From: Craspedostauros australis
Lineage: Eukaryota; Bacillariophyta; Bacillariophyceae; Mastogloiales; Achnanthaceae
Length of the DNA stretch: 64,000 bases
Direction: 5' to 3'
Assembly (NCBI GenBank): GCA_026770025.1
Contig: JAMXDE010000013.1
Coordinates: 1,364,001-1,428,000, forward strand
The first letter of the stretch is position 1. Each line of letters opens with the position of its first letter. The notes under the pieces were generated by a model. That model was given only the letters and a program-made list of their open reading frames with translations, ran no database searches and was not told where the DNA came from. Both the position numbers and the translations under genes were made by a program. Below, piece by piece: positions 38,749 through 48,998 of the stretch.

Positions 38749-40908
38749 TTAGGTGCATGCCGGGCTGGGACAAGTGTTGCCGGAGGCAATGATGAGGACG
38801 GTACCGGCGGGACACTCGGTGGAGTAATCCGACGTGACGCCGCATCTGCGACACGTCGCTGAAGCGTCCGTGCATACCATGTTGCCGAGGTTGATGTCAG
38901 CGTAGAAGGCATAATCGCTTCCGATCTCTTGGCAGACCATATCCGCTGTGCAGGAATCGTTGCCGATGTAGGTGCTACCGGATGGGCGGTTGTAGGCCGA
39001 GTATCCAGGCGAGTAGTAGTACGTCTGCACGTCATCGCAGGCACGCGTTCCGATGCATGATCGGGCCCCGATGGCGACGTTGGAAACTCGCTTGGGGACA
39101 TTGTTGGGCTGGTCCGGGAAGACGCCCGGTCCGACGCTGTAGCACGCGCTGTCGCCCTGGCAGGAGTCTTGTGCGATGGTGGCGAAGCCCGTGGCGTGCG
39201 CACCAACGGAGTTGCAGCCGGATCGTCCGGTGCAGCTGTTGGGCCCGACGGTGGCAATGTCCTCGCCCAGGAAGTTGAAGGCGTAGCAGCCGAACTGTTG
39301 TAAGCAGCTGCCGGGGAAAATGAGAGTCTGGGTTTCCACGTTGCCACAAGCCTCTTCGCCCGTGCAGCTCGTGGTGGCGATGGAGGCGACGCCCACCCAG
39401 GCGCAGTCCGCGGGCACGTTGCAGCATGGCAGACCGCTGCAGGCTGCGTTGACCTCGGCGGATGTGCCGGTCAGCATGGTATCCGAAATGGCCACCGTCG
39501 CCTGGAATTGGCCGAGGATGCCCGTATTGTCCTTGATGGAATTGAAGAAGTCGACACCAGCCTGCGTGGTTTCCTGAAAGGCGAAGACGTTGACGAGATC
39601 AGGTCTCGGTTGGATGATCGAAAGGAGGGCGTTGCATGCAGCATCACATCCCGACGCGTTGAGGGCGGACAGGAAGGCAGCTGTTCGCGGATCCGACGTC
39701 GGACTTGAAGTTGGATTCGATGTTGGGCTTGCTGTGGGATTGCTGGTTGGAGAACGCGTCGGTGCCGATGTCGGCCCGCTGGTCGGTGTCGATGTCGGCC
39801 CGCTGGTGGGTGCGCTGGTCGGTCCCGCTGTGGGATTGCTGGTGGGTGCGCTCGTCGGTGCCGATGTTGGCCCGCTGGTCGGTGCCGATGTCGGCCCGCT
39901 GGTGGGTGCGCTGGTCGGTCCCGATGTTGGCCCGCTGGTCGGTGCGCTGGTTGGTGCCGACGTGGGTGCGCTGGTTGGCATGCTTGTGGGATTGCTCGTG
40001 GGCCCAGCAGTCGGGGCGCTGGTCGGAGCTAGCGTCGGCGAGCCGGTTGGTGCCTTCGAGAAGGTTGGCGACTGAGAACCAAACGTGGTCGGGGCGCTGG
40101 TTGGGGATACGGTTGGTGCGTTCGTTGGTGCCGACGTGGGCTGGCCGGTCGGTGCGCTGGTTGGTGCCAATGTCGGTCCGTTGGTTGGCGGTGTTGTCGG
40201 ATTTGACGTTGGGGCGCTTGTTGGAAAAGCCGTGGGATTGCTCGTGGGCCCAGAAGTCGGGGCGCTGGTCGGAGCTGGCGTCGGCGAGCTGGTTGGTGCC
40301 TTCGAGATGGTTGGCGATTCAGACGGCAAGGTGCTCGGACTCGTGGTGGGGGATGAAGTGGGCTCCATGGTGGGCGACACAGTCGGATTGCTGGTGGGCT
40401 GGGTTGTTGGAGAATGGGTTGGCTGCGATGTCGGGGAGACGGTCGGCCGGGCCGTGATGGTGGGCGCGATGGTTGGAGAGGCAGTCTCCATGGCTTCGTC
40501 GCTGCCGCTCTTGGAGCTCTTCATTGACTTGGAGTCCTTCGAAGTGCTTGGCATCTTGGAGGACTTTGGCGACTTGGTGTGGATGGATCGACCTGCCTCG
40601 GACTTCTTCGCGATCTTGCTCGTTGTTGAGCCGGGTGCCTTGGCTCTGCGTTGTCTCTGGTCGCGGACGATGCCGTCGGCCTTTCGCAGATTGCTCGCCT
40701 TGCCATTCGCACTGTTGCTGCCGTCGAGAACCGCCCACTTGAGCGCGTCCTTGCTGCCGTCCTTGTTGAGGGTCCTGTGGTTCTCATCGCTGCCTGTTGG
40801 GATGCGCTTGCTGCCGAGGATGCTGGTGTCCTCGATGGCAGATGCCGTCGCCGCGACGTGCGCCAGGACGATGGAATTCAGCAGGTTGGAGCTGATGCGC
40901 TGCTTCAT
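38749..40908 (-). CDS. Secreted PT-repeat protein with Cys-rich C-terminal repeats
   Basis: 719 aa. A signal peptide (SSNLLNSIVLAHVAATASA) is followed by a Lys/Ser-rich segment (25-140). Residues about 141-405 are a four-residue repeat, P-T-S-x, with x mostly Ala, Gly or Asn. Such PT arrays are heavily O-glycosylated stalks in stramenopile extracellular proteins. The C-terminal 310 residues contain a Cys-rich repeat: TTSCTGEEACGNV, PNSCTGRSGCNSVG, QDSCQGDSACYSVG, ARSCIGTRACDDV and NDSCTADMVCQEIG. Each has a C-x4-C core, and the even spacing suggests a solenoid. It ends CPAGTVLIIASGNTCPSPAC. Likely a wall- or surface-associated protein; binding partner unknown. The opposite strand of the PT array gives a long Val/Gly-rich frame, which is a shadow. 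Confidence 0.8.
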   Translation of the reverse strand: MKQRISSNLLNSIVLAHVAATASAIEDTSILGSKRIPTGSDENHRTLNKDGSKDALKWAVLDGSNSANGKASNLRKADGIVRDQRQRRAKAPGSTTSKIAKKSEAGRSIHTKSPKSSKMPSTSKDSKSMKSSKSGSDEAMETASPTIAPTITARPTVSPTSQPTHSPTTQPTSNPTVSPTMEPTSSPTTSPSTLPSESPTISKAPTSSPTPAPTSAPTSGPTSNPTAFPTSAPTSNPTTPPTNGPTLAPTSAPTGQPTSAPTNAPTVSPTSAPTTFGSQSPTFSKAPTGSPTLAPTSAPTAGPTSNPTSMPTSAPTSAPTSAPTSGPTSGPTSAPTSGPTSAPTSGPTSAPTSAPTSNPTAGPTSAPTSGPTSTPTSGPTSAPTRSPTSNPTASPTSNPTSSPTSDPRTAAFLSALNASGCDAACNALLSIIQPRPDLVNVFAFQETTQAGVDFFNSIKDNTGILGQFQATVAISDTMLTGTSAEVNAACSGLPCCNVPADCAWVGVASIATTSCTGEEACGNVETQTLIFPGSCLQQFGCYAFNFLGEDIATVGPNSCTGRSGCNSVGAHATGFATIAQDSCQGDSACYSVGPGVFPDQPNNVPKRVSNVAIGARSCIGTRACDDVQTYYYSPGYSAYNRPSGSTYIGNDSCTADMVCQEIGSDYAFYADINLGNMVCTDASATCRRCGVTSDYSTECPAGTVLIIASGNTCPSPACT

Positions 40909-42245
40909 TGTGGACTCTGACTGCGGCTGCGACTGCGACTGCGAATAGGAGGATGATAGTTAGATGGATAGAGAGGTGGGTGAATAGAGAAGTGGATGGA
41001 TGGGCGAAGTATCTCAACGAGTATGTAGTGTGCAGTATGTGGCAGAGGAGTACTGGCAGAGTATGTATGGTGCGCGTATGTAGTTGCCGCCGATGCGGGA
41101 TTATGTGGTGGGAGCAGGAGAGGCGACGATCATCTCTGTTCAAGCGGTGATGCGCTCTGGTGACGCGCTCTGGTGCCTCGATAGTGGCAGAGCGGAATGT
41201 CAAGAGGCCGCTTGCACGAAGACTGCATTCGAAGTGCTGCCAATCCGCGTCTCGATGCGCAATCCTCGTTTTCGGATGCAAGCACATCCGCAACGCAGAG
41301 AGAGAGGTGACGATGATGCGAAGACAGGAAGGGCCATGTCTCGTTGGATGCTGTCCATCAACCACACGAACTTCGGCATTTTGGTTTGGGCGTGCCGTTT
41401 TGTGGCCAAGTTCGGTTGAATTATTCCCGTGTCTCACACATGGGATGGTAAATGTCTTTGCGATGTCCGAAAATCGTCGTTCGTCATAGTATGTTGCCGA
41501 CGCGAGCACACTGGATCAACCCAAATTCATCTCTTTTTTTTGTCGGCAGTGGTCCAACAACGGATGAAATGCACGATTTGCCGCCAAAGCAGTTTCCTTT
41601 TTCGTTGATGGTTTCCGTTCCAAGGACGTCACATAGTGTGTGTTCCGTTCTCTTTGCGTTCATGATTCGGGACAGGACCTCCGATGAGTTTGGCGAGTCA
41701 ACGGCGTAAGCTTGCCAATGCTGGCCATCACGTGCCGAGCAAAGTGTCACACTGCCAGTCACTATCGAAGCCTGCCGGGCAGTCGATGCTCATGAATTGA
41801 CTTTTTTGTGGGTGACCACAACACAGGACTGGTGTTCTTTCGTTTCGCTGTCTTCTCTCTTCTTGTGTTCATCATCATGCTTGAATGCACACTCTACTCT
41901 CATCTACTCTCATCTAATCTAATCTAATCTACGTATGTACTACTGTGCTGCGATGTGACCTGGGAGTCCGCATGCAATGCGTAGCGACGGTACGGCCGAG
42001 TAAGAGCGCAGTGTGGTGCGAGTTTCGAACTCTACTCCGCGAGTACTATATTTGATGCTTGAGCTTCGACTGGAGCACAACTACGAGCCATGGCTGTGTA
42101 TTTCGTTGGCTACTATTCTATGTTGTACTGCGATGTTTGTGATTTGGTTGCACATTCCTCTGTCTATGATGGGTGGAGCATCGCGCCTCTATAATTTGGT
42201 GTCAATCGGTGCATCGAGGTTGTCCCAAGTCCTGGTGCCGATTGT
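40909..42245. other. 1.3-kb intergenic region
   Basis: 5' region of the PT-repeat gene and 3' region of the Cys-rich gene, both minus strand. It includes a short ATCTAATCTAATCTA repeat near 41911-41930. No gene recognised. Confidence 0.5.
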
Positions 42246-43373
42246 TTACTTGGAGGCCGGTACTGGCTCCTGGCAAGTGCTGGGCTCGCCATCGCCACCT
42301 GCAGCGCAGGTGAGACTATCGGAGCACTGCACCTCCTCGGAAGGCTTGTCCTTGTCCTTGCCGCACTCCTCGCCAACGAGGGCCTTGATGATGCAGACGG
42401 AGGATGCACCGTCGCTGCCGGCACGGCAGAAGTAGCTGTCGTTCAGACAGTCATCATCGTCGTCGCAAGTATCGATGCAGAAGTTGTCCTCGCCGCACAC
42501 GGCATCCTCCGGACATGCGGTATTCTCATCGCAGGTCTGCTTGCAGCGGGAGACGCTGCTGCTGCCCAGGAACTGCTCCAGGAAGCACTCCAGACCCTCG
42601 TCGCACTTACTGGTGAAGCCGGTGCCGACCACGCCGCATTTCTCATCCACTTTGGCCAGGGCAACGCAGTGCCCAATGGTGTTGCGCGAGCTCTGCTTCT
42701 TGTTGCCACTGCGCTTGGACGATCCGCGCTTCGAGGTGGCATCGTCCTCGTCCTCGTCTTCGGCCTTGCTGAGATCCTTGCGGCAGAATTCTCCATCTCC
42801 GCAATGCCTGTCCTTCCTGCACTTCTTCATGCATGTGGATGGGGCGAGCGGGTTCTCCGCATCGGCGGCGCAGATACTGGTTCGGGGATTGCACTTGAGT
42901 GCCTCCTCCTTTTCGGATGGGTTTCCGCAGACTCCTCCGTCCTTGGCGTACGGCATGCAGACCTCGAATTTGTTGCCGTCCGTTATGGCGCAGTATCCGC
43001 CGTCGCATTCGACCTCCTCGTTGTTCTCTCCCGTGCAACGATTGCCGCAGGCGACTTTGGGCTCTCCTTCGCACCTGAGTTCCACGATGGCGAACTGCTG
43101 CTTCGAAAGGCGGTCGATGAAGGCGACGGTTCCGGAGACGCTGCCGCCATCCTCGCATTCCTTCATGTCAACGATGGAGGCACGGCTGCCACGGGAGGCC
43201 ATGCCATCGCCGCAGGTATTGGCGGCGTTGCGTGCCTTGATGCGCAGCTGCTTCTTGTTGCGTCGACGCAGCTTGCGGGCTGCCTTCTTGACGGCTGGCG
43301 CAGCGTCAACGGAAGTTGTCTCGCTGAGGGCGAGGGCGGCAATGAGGACGAGGGAGAAGCGTTGGATCATCAT
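42246..43373 (-). CDS. Secreted Cys-rich protein of unknown function
   Basis: 375 aa from the Met at 43373. That start puts the signal peptide (MIQRFSLVLIAALALSETTS then VDA-AP) at the very N-terminus; an upstream in-frame Met at 43502 would hide it. A strongly basic segment follows (KLRRRNKKQLRIKAR), which could be a processing site. The rest has more than 30 Cys in short spacings (CGDGEFCRK, CDEGLECF, CDENTACPEDAVCGEDNFC), with Asp/Glu-rich stretches and a Ser/Lys insertion (SKRGSSKRSGNKKQSSR). This is reminiscent of EGF- or Dickkopf-like disulfide modules, but I cannot assign a family. Secretion or a cell-surface site is inferred from signal peptide plus Cys content. It is the second secreted Cys-rich gene here, after the PT-repeat gene on the same strand. 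Confidence 0.7.
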   Translation of the reverse strand: MMIQRFSLVLIAALALSETTSVDAAPAVKKAARKLRRRNKKQLRIKARNAANTCGDGMASRGSRASIVDMKECEDGGSVSGTVAFIDRLSKQQFAIVELRCEGEPKVACGNRCTGENNEEVECDGGYCAITDGNKFEVCMPYAKDGGVCGNPSEKEEALKCNPRTSICAADAENPLAPSTCMKKCRKDRHCGDGEFCRKDLSKAEDEDEDDATSKRGSSKRSGNKKQSSRNTIGHCVALAKVDEKCGVVGTGFTSKCDEGLECFLEQFLGSSSVSRCKQTCDENTACPEDAVCGEDNFCIDTCDDDDDCLNDSYFCRAGSDGASSVCIIKALVGEECGKDKDKPSEEVQCSDSLTCAAGGDGEPSTCQEPVPASK

Positions 43374-44748
43374 GGTTGAATGTTGAATGTTGAGTGTTAG
43401 AGGTTTGGACGAAGCTGTTGCTGGCCTGATGTTTGCAAGGTATGAGTATTGTCGATTTGTTGGATCGAGTTTGGATTTTGTGAGAGGGATGAGGTCTTCC
43501 AAACTTTGATTGTTTGCATCACCTCATGAATACAACAATCATAACGAAGCCATGCTACTGGCCCGTATGCAGCACCAGACTGGTGAATGGATGAGTCAAT
43601 CGCATGCTGATCGATGGTGTGATGTTTGTGTGAGGCATTCGATGTCACACCCGTGTGTCAGGCAGCACGAAGTGACCTGAACAGCGAAAAGGTTTCCGGT
43701 GTGGTCACAAACACGCGAATCCAAAAAGATTCTCCGACGATGCCGGAAACGGCGTTGCGTTGGTCATCCATCGTCAGCGATTCATGCAGCAATCGACACA
43801 GCAGCGATCCTTGGAGATCTCCCGAATCGAACATTGAAGAGTATATAGAGTAGTGACATCGAACTGGTGATGTTCTGCCGGATTTCAATGTGTTGTATTG
43901 CATTGTACTCGCATGGTCTACTCCCGTTATAGTCGACATTCACGATGCCGTTTCGGTCGATCTTCAGCAATAGTTATTGCGGTGTCGTGACGATACAAAC
44001 AGACAATGGTAACGATGGCGATGGTAGTTGTGGGAATCCTGTCATCACACATAGTCTATCTGCGTACTTCTCAACCATGGATAGTCGTATCAGTTATAGA
44101 GGACCAACGTCTCTACCTCTTTCTCTCTCTCTCTCTCTCTTTCATACACTTTATAGCCATCACGCGCCGCGGCGATTGGTGCTGGTGCGATTCCGATTGA
44201 ATGAAACACGGAGAACAACTAGAGTGTCCGACTCCAGACACAACTGCCAAACCATTTGCAACACAATTAGAACCACCCATTCGGTCTGTGCGGCGACAAA
44301 CGTATGCCTTTTGTTGTAAATATCCGCACCTCCGTATGGTAGATTTGGGATATGTGGTAAAGTAAAAATTGCACAGGAGAACAATGACCAAAATCACAAC
44401 GGTCGCTGGATGCAAAACGCACGCACAAATTGAACCGTCCCCACAGCATTACCTGATACGAGAGAAAGAGTAGGAGCAAAGCAGACACAATAACAACATC
44501 GTCGCAACCAACGCTCTGCAGACAAGGACGGCGGCCATTCCCACAAGTTGATCATCATCTCTTGCAAGCATCGTTTTGGGTTGGTGCCATTGTTATTCAA
44601 GCGGAATACTCGTACGGCGCACCGCGAGAGATACTGACCGCAGTCGCAGTTCTACTTCAACGGCTATTGCAATCCAACGCAATCCATCGCAATCCAACGC
44701 GATTCACAGCAGACTCTCTGCTTCCACAATAGCAGCAGCGGCAGGACC
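43374..44748. other. 1.4-kb intergenic region
   Basis: Shared upstream region of the secreted Cys-rich gene (-) and the first GT15-like gene (+). It contains a (TC)n run at about 44121-44142, a TACTCGTA word at 44608, and a short tandem (GCAATCCAACGC-type) repeat at about 44667-44701 in the probable 5'UTR of the glycosyltransferase. No gene recognised. Confidence 0.5.
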
Positions 44749-46296
44749 ATGGCGGGCCGGAAGCAAGGTCGCGTGGAGGACCCATCGGGATTGCCAGATG
44801 TCGAGAAATCAAAGCAGAAGACAAAGTCAGCGCGAGCGTTGAAGAAATCCCCCTCCAGCGCAGGATACAGAAAGAGCTCTTCATCAGCGTTGGCAACAGC
44901 AACAGCATCGGAAACCACCATATCAAGGCGGACGATTGGAAATGTGGGGATCCTGGCGATGTTCGGCCTGTTCTTTGGTTGGACTATATTTGATGTTCAC
45001 AAGTCTCTGCTGCAGTCATCGCTGTTGGACGAGAGTGCCGTTGGGATTATTGATGTGCCGGAATCGGTGGAGACAGCGTCAGGAGAGGTCGGCACAGCAC
45101 AGACGTCAGCGCCCAATCCAATCGGTGCCACTGCGAACGCCAATGTTCCTGAGCTTGGCAGCAACGTCCTGAAGGAAGCTGCGATGCAAAGCGGTCTCGA
45201 CGCACGATCATTGAACGCTGATGCGGGCCAGCAGGAGGCTGTTGTCACCACCATTTCCACGCCAGTGGCAGCAGCCTCCGACTCATCCGGCAAGATCTAC
45301 GCCCCATTCGAACACCACGAGGGCGTCGTCGTCGTCACAAAAATACAAAGCGACCTGCACTGGGCTGCAATCAAGCAGAGCTTCTGCCTCTTCCATTACG
45401 CATATAACAACCGCCCGCTGTACGACATCGTCGTATTCTCCAGCGAACCCATATCGGAAGACAAGGTCCAGGAAGTCCAAGCCATGGTGCACCCCGCCAA
45501 GTTCTCCGTTGTCATTGACAATCCAGGCCTTCACGAGATGGTGCGCGCCTACCCACCCGCAATACGAGAGGAAACGCTGAGCCGATGCAACGTCACGACG
45601 GTCGAAGAAATGAATTGGTACTTGCGGTGCAGCGAACGCATCTTTCATGAGCGGTTGGCTTACTGCTGGCAAGCCGAATTCCGCACGAAGCACATCTGGA
45701 ATCATCCCTCCATCGCCCAGTATAAGACGTTGTTCTGGATGGACTCCGATGTCTTTGCCACCAGAGTCTGGAAGCAAGATCCCATCGCCATCATGCTGCA
45801 GAATGATCTCAAGCTGTTCTTTCTCAACTTCCCCGCCGGCCGCACGCGCGGGCATGAGATTCCGATGCGTGCGAAGAAGGCCTTCGGTCGCCGCATCTGC
45901 TCAGTCACCTTGGTCGATGGGCACTTGGCGCTCGGCTCTGACACGAGCTGCTCCATGGGCCGATTAGCTCAGGTCCACGGCTTCTTTCACATCACCGATC
46001 TGGATTTCTATCGATCCGAGCGCGTCCAGAACTGGTTCAACATTCTGATTGGTGACAATCCTCTGCATCGCGAGTTCGACGATCAGATTGCCGTCACGCT
46101 GCCAGCGGCGATGTACGAGCCAGAGAAATCGTGGTTCATGGAAAGCCATGGTGTCATCCTCGAGGCCTTTCACAACTGCAAGCTCGATGGCAGACGCCCG
46201 CCGGGAGTTCCAGGATTCCGCAAGTGGTGGAGCCGTTATGGGAAGGGCAACTTCTCGGAGGCACATGGGAAGTGTCCCATTACGAATAGCGACTAA
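44749..46296 (+). CDS. GT15-like type II membrane glycosyltransferase, copy 1
   Basis: 515 aa. A basic, Ser-rich cytosolic tail, one membrane segment (about 63-85, ILAMFGLFFGWTIFDV), a variable stem of about 95 residues, then the catalytic part from IYAPFEHHEGVVVVTKI. Key motifs are SFCLFHYAYNNRPLYDIVVF, EFRTKHIWNHPSIAQYKTLF, WMDSDVFATRVWKQDPIAIM (DSD is a DxD-like metal site), and HGFFHITDLDFYRSE with PLHREFDDQIAV. Order and spacing resemble GT15 (KRE2/MNT1) alpha-mannosyltransferases ('hpLlqkYdwYWRvEPdv', 'fEIadldFfRs'). A Golgi location and a role in protein or wall glycosylation are inferred. The gene at 53474-54757 is a close paralogue; the two were adjacent before the copia element inserted. 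Confidence 0.7.
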   Translation: MAGRKQGRVEDPSGLPDVEKSKQKTKSARALKKSPSSAGYRKSSSSALATATASETTISRRTIGNVGILAMFGLFFGWTIFDVHKSLLQSSLLDESAVGIIDVPESVETASGEVGTAQTSAPNPIGATANANVPELGSNVLKEAAMQSGLDARSLNADAGQQEAVVTTISTPVAAASDSSGKIYAPFEHHEGVVVVTKIQSDLHWAAIKQSFCLFHYAYNNRPLYDIVVFSSEPISEDKVQEVQAMVHPAKFSVVIDNPGLHEMVRAYPPAIREETLSRCNVTTVEEMNWYLRCSERIFHERLAYCWQAEFRTKHIWNHPSIAQYKTLFWMDSDVFATRVWKQDPIAIMLQNDLKLFFLNFPAGRTRGHEIPMRAKKAFGRRICSVTLVDGHLALGSDTSCSMGRLAQVHGFFHITDLDFYRSERVQNWFNILIGDNPLHREFDDQIAVTLPAAMYEPEKSWFMESHGVILEAFHNCKLDGRRPPGVPGFRKWWSRYGKGNFSEAHGKCPITNSD

Positions 46297-46475
46297 GCTT
46301 GGGATGGCATACTGTAGATGAATCTGTTTTGGTGCGACCCTCTTCCCAATATGCCAGTGTCCTATCTCTCTCCCTATAAATATACATATATATATATAGA
46401 GAGAGAGATCGTATGTACTTCAAGGCCGTGTGTGGTATTCTATTCTCTCTCGCTCTACTAGTGGAGTGTATGGTA

Positions 46476-46480
46476 GAATG
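46476..46480. repeat. 5-bp target-site duplication, left
   Basis: GAATG immediately before the left LTR, repeated immediately after the right LTR at 53107-53111. Confidence 0.9.
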
Positions 46481-46588
46481 TGTCATAGTCTGGCCGACGT
46501 CAGTCTGGCACAGCTGTGTCTGCCTTCTCCACAACAGCAGAACAACCTCATAAATTCTCTGTTTCTCCATCTGACACAGACTCTCACA
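46481..46588 (+). repeat. Left LTR (108 bp)
   Basis: Begins TGTCATAGTC and ends CTCTCACA. It matches 52999-53106 at every position. Very short for an LTR, but it has the TG...CA ends. A TATA-like TCATAAATTCTC lies at 46549-46560. Confidence 0.95.
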
Positions 46589-46600
46589 GGTTATGAGCCT
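46589..46600 (+). other. Primer-binding site
   Basis: GGTTATGAGCCT directly abuts the left LTR. Its complement AGGCTCATAACC matches the anticodon arm of an initiator-type tRNA-Met (CUCAUAA loop) rather than a tRNA 3' end. Priming by an internal tRNA-iMet fragment is known for Drosophila copia; its use here is inference. Confidence 0.65.
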
Positions 46601-46761
46601 TCTTTCTGATCTCACGATCTTTTCGCGCATCCCTGCCGCGGTCACACACGAAGTTTGCGTCATTGCTGACCTCTCTCCTCGTGGTTTCACGCGTAGTTTG
46701 CTTTTCACACACAAAATTTTTTTCCGCTTTCCGTTTCGCAACATCATTCGTGTCCATCACC

Positions 46762-48867
46762 ATGACGACCAACACAACCGACTCCACCACCACCCACCAA
46801 TCCAGCCTTACTGGTGATGACGCGCTTGGCACTGGTGCTGACAACGCTGTGCCTGGCGACGGCGTAGGCAACTCTCGTGGCGACGGGGGCAGTACCAACG
46901 CTCGCGGCGGAGGTGTCACTGGCAATACCAATGACAACAATGCGACGCTCGACGACAGTGCGCTGCCAGCAAGCTTCGATCCTGGCACACTCGTGCAACC
47001 CATTCTTCGCGTGGCTTACCTTTCTCCAGCCGGTGCTGCCACGGTGGCCAAGTACTTCACAAACTGCCTTGACGAACCTTCAGTGTGGGGGCGGTTCCAC
47101 AATCTTCTTCGCATCTCCAGTGACCAGCGCGCTGCCGCGCAGGTCAATCTGTACGGGTCCATCAGCAAGCCTGACCTCAACGAGCTCAAGACACTGCGCG
47201 AGTGGTACCAGCAATCCACGTTGCCAGATGGCTTCCAGTGGTCGAACTTCTCCGCAGCTCTCTATCAGGGTGGTGATCCCATCGCCTCCGATACGTCCGT
47301 GACCATTCCATCGTTGGGGGCGCCTTCGGCTCGCCCTGCGGCCGGTCAGCCTGTCGCGACACACCCTGCAGTGGTGCTCACACCAAGACGGGACACTACT
47401 CCAAGACTCAACACCCGCGGTGATTGGTCCAGGACTGCGACGCATGCCGACGCCCCTGCGAACGACGCCGTCGCTCGCGAGCGCGATGACGGTGGTGTTG
47501 CATTCGACCGGTCCGTGGTCGACGACCCTGAGCTCGTGGACATGTTCGAGCGTGGCATTCCCACGCCTGACTTCCGCACGCCTCGCCATGGCAGTCGCGG
47601 GGCTCCTACCGGTGCCAACCAACGTGGTGCTGCTGCTGACGCACGCACTCATGTGGACGGCTCCAGTGGGTACGACTTCTTCGACGACATCATGCGTGAA
47701 GACTTGGCGCACCGCGCCAGGTACCACGATTCCGCGCCTTATGGTGTCGACCTCAAGAAGCATCCCACGTGGCAGTATCAAGCCAGCTCGCGCATTCAAG
47801 TTGACAAGCGCGGCTTCCTTGATGCCCATGTCACTCCTCTCAGCAGTCTGGAGCCTCACCATGTCCGTACATGGTATGAGCACTACCAGATGGTGGCGGA
47901 ACAGTACGGCGCGTACATCATTCCCCTTTCCTTCTACAGGGTCGACTGCGTCGTGTTTCCGTCTTTCCTCACCAGCAGCACGGTCGCTGCTATCAACGCG
48001 GCGCACGCCATGAAGCTGCTGTCACCCGGGGTGCTCGAGGTCAAGCCTGACACAAAGCTTGCCATCCACTACCAGCGCTTCCTACAGACGCGAAGTTTTG
48101 AAATGCTCAACGCATTTCACTTTCTGCATTGCGTCCTACAGTGCACGGTAACCGCACCGGCGGCTGCAGGCATTCCCATGCCACCAAGATTTGATGGGAA
48201 GCAAGGCGTCATCTCTTTCGCGACGTCCCTCATGACCTTCGTCGACCAGCATGGATCCCTGCATCAGTTCAGTCCGCGTCGAGCATCCATTCATTTTTTG
48301 GATGAGATGCAGAGCGCCGGACACAACGTCAATCAGTACAAAGAGCTGGTTCTCGCACGCGAAGATGACTCCAGCTTTCCTCATACCTTACACGTTGGGG
48401 AGCTGGCTGTCAAGCTTGCTGACAGTGCGGGCGACACCAAGACCGCACATGCTGTGACTCGGTCCCAACGACGCCAAGGCGGACCACATGGCCAAAGCCG
48501 TGGTCGCGGGAATCGCGATCGTGCGAGCGATGACGATGATGATGGGGTCAATCAAGACTTCCGCGCTCGTCGCGACGACTTCCGCAAGCCAGTCAAGGGC
48601 GCCATCTGCGCCGCTTGCGGCCGTGGAGGGCACGAGAGCACCAGCTGCGTGTTCCTTGCTCGCCACCAAAATCTTGCCAGCTTCCGCAAGAAGAACATGA
48701 AGCTGGCCGAGAAACTGGGCAACACCCTCATGAAGATGGCCACACCCAATGGGCGCAAAGCCGTTGCAAGGGTGCTTCAAACCAGGGCACAAGATAGTGA
48801 TGGGTCCGATGTCGACGATGACGACCTTCTCATGTCTGTGCTCCAGTTCGGGCAGGATTTTTCCTAA
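46762..48867 (+). CDS. copia gag
   Basis: 701 aa from the Met at 46762. It has a Thr/Asp/Gly-rich start, a Pro/Arg-rich middle, a helical nucleocapsid-type core (for example SFEMLNAFHFLHCVLQCTV), and near the end a zinc knuckle CAACGRGGHESTSC (C-x2-C-x4-H-x4-C, about 48607-48648). It ends with an acidic tail. Structural protein of the virus-like particle. Confidence 0.85.
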   Translation: MTTNTTDSTTTHQSSLTGDDALGTGADNAVPGDGVGNSRGDGGSTNARGGGVTGNTNDNNATLDDSALPASFDPGTLVQPILRVAYLSPAGAATVAKYFTNCLDEPSVWGRFHNLLRISSDQRAAAQVNLYGSISKPDLNELKTLREWYQQSTLPDGFQWSNFSAALYQGGDPIASDTSVTIPSLGAPSARPAAGQPVATHPAVVLTPRRDTTPRLNTRGDWSRTATHADAPANDAVARERDDGGVAFDRSVVDDPELVDMFERGIPTPDFRTPRHGSRGAPTGANQRGAAADARTHVDGSSGYDFFDDIMREDLAHRARYHDSAPYGVDLKKHPTWQYQASSRIQVDKRGFLDAHVTPLSSLEPHHVRTWYEHYQMVAEQYGAYIIPLSFYRVDCVVFPSFLTSSTVAAINAAHAMKLLSPGVLEVKPDTKLAIHYQRFLQTRSFEMLNAFHFLHCVLQCTVTAPAAAGIPMPPRFDGKQGVISFATSLMTFVDQHGSLHQFSPRRASIHFLDEMQSAGHNVNQYKELVLAREDDSSFPHTLHVGELAVKLADSAGDTKTAHAVTRSQRRQGGPHGQSRGRGNRDRASDDDDDGVNQDFRARRDDFRKPVKGAICAACGRGGHESTSCVFLARHQNLASFRKKNMKLAEKLGNTLMKMATPNGRKAVARVLQTRAQDSDGSDVDDDDLLMSVLQFGQDFS

Positions 48868-48998
48868 GCCGGCCAGCACATCCTTCTGCTGGTGAACGGC
48901 TTATCACACATGAATGCGCGGTAGATTCAGGGCCAGCCAACTCCGTTGGCATACTGCCTGCGCCATCACAGGCCCATGGTACTCAGTCGACCTCGCAG

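Noticed and set aside
39590-40948. Long Val/Gly/Ala-rich frames on the plus strand
   Set aside because: Antisense shadow of the PT-repeat array of the minus-strand secreted protein.
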